NCBI RefSeq assembly: GCF_023091745.1
Contig: NC_068934.1
Coordinates: 18,430,434-18,494,433, forward strand
Length of the DNA: 64,000 nt
Source of the DNA: Budorcas taxicolor
Lineage: Eukaryota; Chordata; Mammalia; Artiodactyla; Bovidae
Reading direction: 5' to 3'
Under the pieces are notes generated by a model. It was not told the DNA's origin, did not search any database, and worked only from the letters and a program-made list of their open reading frames with translations. Position numbers and translations under genes: made by a program. Within the stretch, counting starts at the first letter, position 1, and each line of letters begins with the position of its first letter. Positions 24,501 through 33,952 of the stretch are shown piece by piece.

Positions 24501-27500
24501 AAATAATAAAACTGGTGGAGAGATTTAGAAGCATCCCTTTGGTTTTGCCTTACCATTGCTGATTCATCTGTTCTAGACCACACCTGATGAGACAGTGAAA
24601 GGAGGAACCTGGTCTTTCACGGTCCCTCTGGCAGTTCCTTTGCTGAACCCCAGGACCATTATCTCATTTGGTCCTTCCAAAATTCCCGTGAGGTAGGTAG
24701 AATTCAGACTTCTCTAGTCATAGTCAACTGAGTTTGGAGGGTTGTTTTTCCCCCCCCCCCGAAATCAGAATGCCTTTACTTCTCCTAAGTAGTTTGTTAG
24801 ATCAGGTACTACTTACTGCCTTCAGCCCAGTTGTACTCTATGTTACCTAATATGTAATGTAAGATTTAAGTGATTCTTTGTTAGCATAGTTTATCTATAA
24901 TTATTCATACTCTGATTCCCAGATCTTCTCTGGAAATCAGCTCCAGCTATTGTTTAACTATAAGAGGGTGAAGGTAATTAATGTCTTTGGGTCCCTTAGC
25001 GCGAATTTGTAGTGTGTTGTTATGCCGATGTATCTAATACCTCAACATCAAACTTAATAAATATTTGTTGAAATAATGAATTTATGAACCTGCTAGGCTC
25101 ACTGTAAAAGCTAGTTGGAATCAATTCCTGCTGTTCTCCTTATACTGGTCTTCCCTGCTGGCTCAGTGGTAAAGAATCCACCTGCCAAGCAGGAGATGTG
25201 GGTTTGATCCCTGGGTCAGGAAGATCCCCAGAAGGGGAAATGACAACCCACTCCAATATTCTTGCCTGGTAAATCCCATGGACAGAGGAGCTTGGTGGGC
25301 TATAGTCAGTCCACGGTGTCACAAAGAGTTGGACATGACTTAGAGACTGAAACACCACCAGTGTTATATTTCTCATTGTACATCACATTCCTAGAACTTA
25401 TTTATCTTGTAACTAGAATTTTGTGCCTTTTGACTCCCTTTATTCAATTCTCCCTCCCCCATTTTTCACCTCTGGTTAACTACAGATCTAATCTTTTCCC
25501 TATGAGTTTGTTTTTGAAGTAATAATTGATCTACAACACTATTAGTTGCTGTTACATACATAATGGCTCAATATTTCTATCCATTTCAAAATGATCACCA
25601 TGGTAAGTCTAGTTACAATCTGTCACCATACTGAGATGACAGATATAGTTCCTGACTACATTTTTCATGCTGTACATTTCATACCCATGATTATTTGTTT
25701 CGCAACTGTACTTCATCTCTTAATCTCCCTCACCTATTTCTCTTCTCCCCTCACCCATTTATCTTAACCATTTTCAAATATAATAGAGTTCCAATGCCCC
25801 TTCGCTCATTTTCCTGTAATATTACTATCATATGGTACATTCATCAAGACTAAAAAACCAACATTGGTACATTCAGATTTCACCAGTTTTTCCACTAACA
25901 TCCGTCTTCTGTTCCAGGATCCAGTCCAGGATGCTACATTATGGTGTTTAGTCTACCCTGAATTTTGAATTGATATTTCTCTTTTCAAATCTCCCAGAAA
26001 AGGCATATGGAAGGAGCATTTCTCTTTGCTGTTCTCCTACATTTCAAGCACATCTACCTCTATGTAGCACCAGCTTACGGTGTATATTTGCTGCGATCTT
26101 ACTGTTTCACTGCAAATAAACCAGGCAAGTTTTAGTGATTGTGTTATTTTTCTTTTTTTTATTTTGTCTTGACTTAGTGGCTTGCTTTTTAATTTTTATT
26201 TATTTATTTGACCACACTGTATGGCACTTAGTATCTTAGTTCCCTGACTAGGGATTGAACCCATGCCCCCTGAAGTGGAAGCATAGTCTTAACCATTGGA
26301 CCACCACCAGGGAAGTCCTATGAGAGGGTTTTATGAGGCACAGCAGATATCTTTCAACTATTGATACTATAAAAATGGGTAAAAACCCATTCTTTCTTTT
26401 CTGTGTTCTTGCCACATCATAAAGATTGGTATACTGTCATGCTTCTGCTGCTGCTGCTAAGTCACTTCAGTCGTGTCCAACTCTGTGCGACACCATAGAC
26501 GGCAGCACCAGGCTCCCCCGTCCCTGGGATTCTCAAGGCAAGAACACTGGAGTGGGTTGCCATTTCCTTCTCCAACGCATGAAAGTGAAGTCGCTTAGTC
26601 GTGGGCTACTACTAATTTGAGCATGTTGTATAAGCTATGGCTTTCCATGCTCCTGGTTAACGATAATGGTCTTTTCTGTAGATGGATCCATCCGATGGAA
26701 TAGCTTCAGCTTTGTCCGTCTTATTTCCCTGGGACTGATTGTTTTCCTAGTTTCTGCTCTTTCGTTGGGTCCTTTTCTAGCCTTGGTAAGTCTTTTATTT
26801 GTTATAAAGAAGACATGTTTGATGTTATTTAGAAAAAATAATAAAGCCAGGGATATATAAAATAAGCAAAACTACTCCTTTTTCACTCCTTCCAACTATA
26901 ACTCCACAAAGATAGGATGGTATTCTTTTAGACATTTTTGTGCCTATGCAAATATGTATGTGCATATATTTGTGTGTTTAACAATATGTTTCACACACAC
27001 ACACACTCTGACACAGACTTGATAGTATTCACAGATTTCTGGATTTGTTTATTTGCTTGTTTGCTAGGTTTTATTTGTAACCCCAAGTCAGTCCTCAGTG
27101 TTTTCCCAGTCAGTCATTGACAGCAAACATTCTAAAGTGCCTAATATATTACAGATGTTCAGCAGGTGTTTTTCCTTTTTTTGCTTCTTTCCTTGTTAAT
27201 TTTAATTGCTGCTAAAACTGGGAAACACTGCATGTCTCATCAAGCCTTCTGCATCATCCCCATTTCTTCAGTAAACTTGGTGAAGCTGCAGTCTGTTCTC
27301 CTTTGCCCCTTAGCAATTCCTCCATTATTGTATTATATATTATACACAGTGTTGGACTGGTATTCAGAGTACTTTGATATACCTTGTCACACATGACAGA
27401 TGAGAAGGTTGGACAAAAAGAAGTTCTATGAACTGCTCAGCATCACATAACTATTTCCTTGAAGGAACAAATACTGGAACTCAGACCTCATAACTTTCTT

Positions 27501-30500
27501 CACACAATGCCACAGATAGTACCCTAGTTCTCTTTTTTAATTTAGCAAAGATTGATCACTGTTTAATCTCTTTTCAACAGAACCAACTGCCTCAAGTCTT
27601 TTCCCGACTATTCCCCTTCAAGAGGGGCCTCTGCCATGCATATTGGGCTCCAAACTTCTGGGCTTTGTACAGCGCTTTGGATAAAGTGCTATCTGTCATC
27701 GGTATGGTAGCAAACGTTCTTACCTTTTTTTGGGGGGTGCTCTCTGCACATGGTTTTTGGGATCTTAGTTCCCCAACCAGGGATCAGCCCGGGCCCCAGC
27801 AGTGAGAGCACTGAGTCCTAACCGCTGGACCTACATGGAGTTCCCTAAGCCTTCTTACTTAGACTGTGAATATTGCAAGCGCTAGTCACATTGAGAAATG
27901 GAGAAAAAACCCTGCTTTGTCTTGTCAGTGAGGCTGAACTGTTTGTTCTCCAGCCCCACGTTTCTGCTCTCAGGATAAACAGAGAAGTGGTTCTAGGGAC
28001 TGAGACCTCAGTGCCTGGAAACAGACTGTGTTCCTAAGGCTTCCCTGGTGGCTCAGAGGTTAAAGTGTCTGCCTGCAATGCGGGAGACCCGGGTTCAATC
28101 CCTGGGTCAGGAAGATCCTCTGGAGAAGGAAATGGCAGCCCACTCCAGTATTCTTGCCTGGAGAATCCCATGGACGGAGGAGCCCGGTAGGCTACAGTCC
28201 ACGGGGTCCCGAAGATTCGGACACGACTGAGTGACTTCACTTTCACATTGTCGCAATGAGATGGTTGTTCCTTTTCTTGGGAATAAAATATTTATACTTT
28301 TTTAAAAGGTAATTTTTACCTTAAGTAAAACGTTTTTCAGCAGTTAAAACCTTACTTTTAAACTTTAAAATGTGAAGAAGCGTTTTTAAGAATGTATGTT
28401 ATGATTCTGGGTATTAAAGATAATGGTAGGCATGCATTCAGCATGAGATGAAAGAAAGAGAAAACTTAGGCTATGCTTTTAAGTTTGAGATGTGATGAAA
28501 AGGAATTTATACCTTCAGACTATTCTGAAAATAACTGACTGTAGAACTACTCACAGTCTGTCATCTGTGAGTACAGCCTAGCGTGATGGGAAATGGCAGG
28601 ATCAAGAGAAGGGCAGACAAGCTTCTATAACCAGACAGACAGTAAATATTTCAGGCTTTGCAGGCCACATAGCTGTTTTGTTGCTTGTTTAAACCTTTAA
28701 AATGTAACATCTTATTGTGAGAATCAAATGCAACAATAAAGACATGCCAAGCTGTCAGTAGCGTGGGCTTTGGAACCAGACAGTACTGGATTTGAGTCTT
28801 CCACCTAAGTTGTTTGACTTTAGGCATGTCGCTCATCTTTTTGTGCCTCAAGGAGCTAAAAGTAATGGCTGCAAAGACCTTGGCATATGGCAGGTGCTTA
28901 ATGCGTGGCGGCTGCTATTACAGTTTTGGACACGTACTTGTGAGAAGTCATAATTTGGTATTCTCACTCACCCATTGAGCCCAGCCTTGATATATATGGC
29001 ATCTTATAAAGTAAGTTCTTAACACTTCTGAAAACTTTAAATGACTGGCATAATAGGAGGTACAGGGGCCACTTGCCTTATCTGAGTCAGGAAACTGTTG
29101 GACCTCATCTTGTGTATCTGTCTCCTCAAGGATGTTGTAAATGGAAGGCCAGTGGCAGATTAGGCAATTCTGTTTCAGGCAGGTAATTATTAGCTTTAAG
29201 AGAGAATCTGCAGGCTGAAGTCAAAAGGGAAGAGGTGCATGAATAGAAAGTATTTTCGTAATCTACACTTCTCTCACATTTCACTAATTTTCAGTGGCAC
29301 TAGATGGGGCCATTCAGATGCTCAGACCATCTTTGACTCTTCTGTTAGCTTGTTTGGGCTGGGGCTTGCATCGTTATCCTCGGACTTGGTTCATTTAGTA
29401 AGTATTTCTTGGAATGTTATGTGCTGGGCATAGAAATAAATTGTCATTTCTGCCTTTAAGGAAGCCAGTGTAGGAGAGTAAATGAACATATAAACAGATA
29501 CAGTGCAGCGTGTATAAGAGACCACCTTAGCCCACAAGAAAACCAGCTTTATGTCCTGAGTTAGGAGCTTTCTTAGGTAAGGGAATTAGAAGTTAGCTCT
29601 GTAAAGTGAGTAGGCCATTCTCTGCAAGAGGAGTAGTCTGTGCAGAGGGACACGGGTGTCTGCGGGGTATGTCAGCTCACTGCAGCCAAACTATGTTTAA
29701 CAAGGTTAAGCAGATGAGTCTGGCAAGGTGGGCGGGGCTAGATCATGGAAGATACTGTGGGCTGTGCTTAGGAATATGGACTTTATCCCATAGTCAAGGA
29801 AGGATTCAAAGCTGGCTTGTGACATGGTAGTATTTGAGAAAGCTTGCTTCATTTTACAGATGAGAGCAAATTGTTGTCCATGCTACCTGCCAGCGAGGTT
29901 TCCTGTTCCAATATAGACAACCATACTGTAAACCAGAGGCATTTTAGGTAAATATTGTGGGACTGAGTTAATGAAATCTTGACCTTGAAGCAGTCATAAG
30001 ATTTAGTAGCATATTCTTTTTTTCCTCAAGGAATTGATTGGTAAAATATGGTGTGAAAGTGTCAGTTGCTCAGACGTGTCCAACTCTTTGCAACCCCAGG
30101 GTCTGTAACCCGCCAGACTTCTCTGTCCGTGGGATTCTCCAGGCAAGAACACTGGAGTGGGTTGCCATTCCCTTCTGCAGGGGATCTTCCCGACCCAGGG
30201 ATCTAACCCAGGTCTCCGGCATTGCAGGCGGATTCTTTACCAGCTGAGCCACCAAGGAAGCCACGTAACACATGGGGTGCCATTGATCAAAACAAAATGT
30301 CTATTTACTCTGTAGGTTTAGAACTGAAACTTCTTGACCCCAACAAGATTCCCAAGGCCTCAATGACAAGTGGCTTAGTTCAGCAGTTCCAACACACAGT
30401 CCTTCCCTCAGTGACACCCTTGGCCACCTTTATCTGCACTCTGATTGCCATGTTGGTAAGAATTCACACGTGGGCCTCGTTTCTTGAGTTGTCTCTCCTT

Positions 30501-33500
30501 TTCTTTTGTGTGGCCGGTTGAATTTCAAGTTTTCCTAACCGTAGGATAAATTCCATGGCTGTAATCCTGCTGCAGATTGAGGGATTTCCTAGCAATTCTT
30601 AGGGTAACTTTGAACACCATACGGAAAGATTACTAGTAAAGCCTCTTTGAGAGAGGTCCTCACGAGAGGCCAGTAGACCATCTGTTCACCATCAGATGAA
30701 GAAGAGTGAAAAGCCCAGGGGGGGATCCTGGACCACACCGTGGAGAAAGAGGACAGTGAAGTAAGGGCATCAGGTTTTTGTTTTCATCCATGGCGAACTA
30801 ATCAAAAGTCTAAATTTTTCTGATCCGCCTGGATAGTTTGTCTTGATAATGAGCTGAGATGTCACAGTGGCTGTTTGAGCATCAGATAAGAATCTTATAT
30901 GAGTCAGATGCTGTTAAAGGCATCATTCAAAGTTGCTTCTGTTAGTGATCATGATGAACTCAATTTTTGTGATATAATTTTAGAAATCAATATAAATAAC
31001 TCAGTCATACCTAATTACACTCAGTTTTAATTTTTGTTTCGGAATAATCAAGCCTACTCACAAGACACCTGACCCCACTTAATTGCATGGCAGTACTGGT
31101 AGGTAATTAAGCTCTGTTGGCCTATTTATCCACATGTTCTAACTGAGGTTAAACTTTTTCCTAAAATTTCAGCCTTGTAAGCTGCATGTGGAAGGCCTTG
31201 GATTGCTTGTAAATTACACTACTCCAGCTCACAAAGTTAGATGTTTGCTTATTACTGTTAAAGATTTTTTTGATGTGGACCATTTTTAAAGTTTTATTGA
31301 ATTTGGTACAAAATTGTTTATTTTGTGATCTGGTTTTTTGGCCACGAGGTATGTGGGAATTGAACCCACACCCTCTGCATTGGACGAAAGTCTTAATAAC
31401 TGGACCACCAGGGAAGTCCCTGGTGTTTGTTTATTAATATGCTAAGATTTAATTTATTATTAGTTCCACAATATCGATGAACTTTTGTAGTTTGACCTAA
31501 GAAGTTTAGTGACTATTAGTTAACTAATTATGAAGGTGTAATAGGGGGTTATACTGGCTATCCTAGAACTTAATTATCATTCCTTATTAATTTTAATGAG
31601 TTAAATATATATTTCCAAATGCCTTTTTCTGAGTAGTGTTTCTATGTTAACTTTTGGTGGACTGTTCACAAAGCGAATTATCTCAGTTTGATGGAGAATA
31701 ATGAGCTACTGTTTTTCAGAATGATGTAAATTATATTCACCTAACAATGTTTCAATAAATGATACTGAAGTTTTATCTTTGCCTATTGTTTCTAGCCCTC
31801 TGTTTTCTGTCTTTGGTTTAAACCTCAAGGGCCCAGAGGCTTTCTCCGATGTCTGATTCTTTGTGCCTTGAGCTCCTTCATGTTTGGTTGGCACGTCCAT
31901 GAAAAAGCCATTCTCCTCGCAGTTCTCCCAATGAGGTAAGCTCAGTTAGTGAGCACTTCTGGCATATTTCACAGTGACCCTGTTGTTTTCCGTTTGATCT
32001 GTCCCTTGACATGTTCAGTGGGATAGGCAAAGATGTGTGGGAACAGGTTTATACCTGGACAGAATGGGAATGCTTAAGTTGGGATCCTTGGACCTGTGAA
32101 AGTTCTAAGATATGCAGAACTGCCTGTATTGTTCCTTCATTTTTTGGTAAGGGGTCCTCTGGTGATTAAGAGTCATGATACCAGTCTGTTACTGCTGAAT
32201 TTTGAATGGCAGCATAGTATGAAAAAACATGGTATTTGATGTCATCACACCCACAGTTCCTTGTTGGGGTGTTGTTTAGTCGAAGTAAGGAGGGAGTCCA
32301 TTATGGAATAATACCTAACATACACACAGTGCTTCAGAGATTTCAGAACTGTTTTTGTTGTTCGTTGGGATTTTGTTTTGTGCTTTTGTATTCTTTATTT
32401 TGAGCCCCACAACAGCCTATAAGATAATTAGGATAAATGATTATCCCCTGTCTTTATAAAGCCCCAGAAACTGGGGCTCAGAGTTTGACTTATCCAAAGT
32501 CACACAGCCAGCAAATAGCAGGATTAGGACTTTAACCTGAATCTTACCATAGTGAATCTTAACTTCTTTTCACTGTGCCATGCTAAAAAAAAAAAGCACA
32601 ATGTGTCCATTTTATATACAGTCGAAACCCAATTACATAGATGATAATAGAATTAGCCCTTTCTTAACCTTTTTCTTAAATCCTGAGGGACATCATTTAA
32701 GCTCTGAAAGAACAGTAAGGGAATATGTCAGATCAGTACATGTCTTGTCTGAGTTCATTTAGCAACTTGGAATTTCCAAAGTAAAAAATAGGGCAAAATT
32801 CCTGATGTCTTTAGTTAGAATTCTAACTGAACACCAGCACATGTGGGGCATTGTCCCAGAGAAGAGCTATAGGGTTGGAAATAAAACTCTCAAGTCCAGT
32901 TTCCCTGTCTACCACCATTAGGCAGCTCCCAACTCCACAATATTCCTTTCTTTGAGGAGGCAGTTACTCAGAGAGACAAGATTCTTTTTTGAATGTTCCA
33001 TGATTCAGTGTAGTACATTCTTCTATGTACTGCTTCAAGTTTCCCACTAAAAAAATTAATATTCTCAATTGAATTGGACTTGTAGCAAAGATCAGTATGT
33101 TATTTTATGCAAAGCCAGTTCTAGAAATAATATTATATATATATAGCTATTTGCAAGTATAAGCTTCATTTGATGTTTTAATGAATTACAGTAAGAATTA
33201 TTATGAGAATTTTTATTTTTAGCCTCTTATCGGTGGGAAAAGCAGTAGATGCTTCGATTTTTCTGATTCTGACCACAACAGGACATTATTCCCTCTTCCC
33301 TCTGCTCTTCACTGCACCAGGTAAATAGCTTCTTTGTAAGAGAGATCTATTTAATTGTCATGTTTTTACATCAGTGCCTACAGATCAATGCTATCTGATT
33401 TAAATTACCTTAAAGTCTCTTAGAGAAAGCTCATCCATTCTCTTAAATAAAACCTCCAGTATATCCCTAATTCTCAGTATCTTTAGATGTCACAAAAATG

Positions 33501-33917
33501 CATAGTTAAGCTCAAAAAGCATTCCTAGCACTATATAGCTGTGTCATTGTGATTATATTCCCTTAAGTATCATAAACCTTCCTCTTACCAACTTAATCAT
33601 CATATGTACCTTTTTATTCTTTTAACAGAACTTCCCATTAAAATCGTACTCATGTTACTGTTTACCACCTATAGTATTTCCTCACTGAAGACTCTGTTCA
33701 GGTAATCTAAAAAAGTACATTTAAAATTCTTTTTACTCTTGTGAAATGTTTCTTCCTAAATGATTAAGTCTTTTACATTTTAATTTTTTAACTATTAGTG
33801 GTAATATCACAACATTACAAAATATCAGCAGTAGCAGGAGAAATTACCCATATTCCATCACTCTGAATAAGCCAGACACAAAAAGGACAAATATCGTATG
33901 ATTTCATTTATATGAAA

Positions 33918-33952
<35 letters not shown>

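Larger units (their letters stand above)
26125..26681 (+). other. ALG8: ALG8 intron 6: GC-AG intron
   Basis: The exon must end CCAG to keep Pro-Asp in frame (CCA G + AT), and the following bases are GCAAGT, so the donor is GC instead of GT. The rest of the site (CAG before, AAGT after) is a near-perfect U1 match, which is the usual pattern at functional GC donors. No alternative GT nearby preserves the frame. The acceptor is TTTTCTGTAG at 26672-26681. Confidence 0.9.

Noticed and set aside
33919..33952. Regular GCT repeats as a CRISPR or coding poly-amino-acid tract
   Set aside because: No spacers, a eukaryotic context, and position inside a Bov-A2 SINE; it is a microsatellite.
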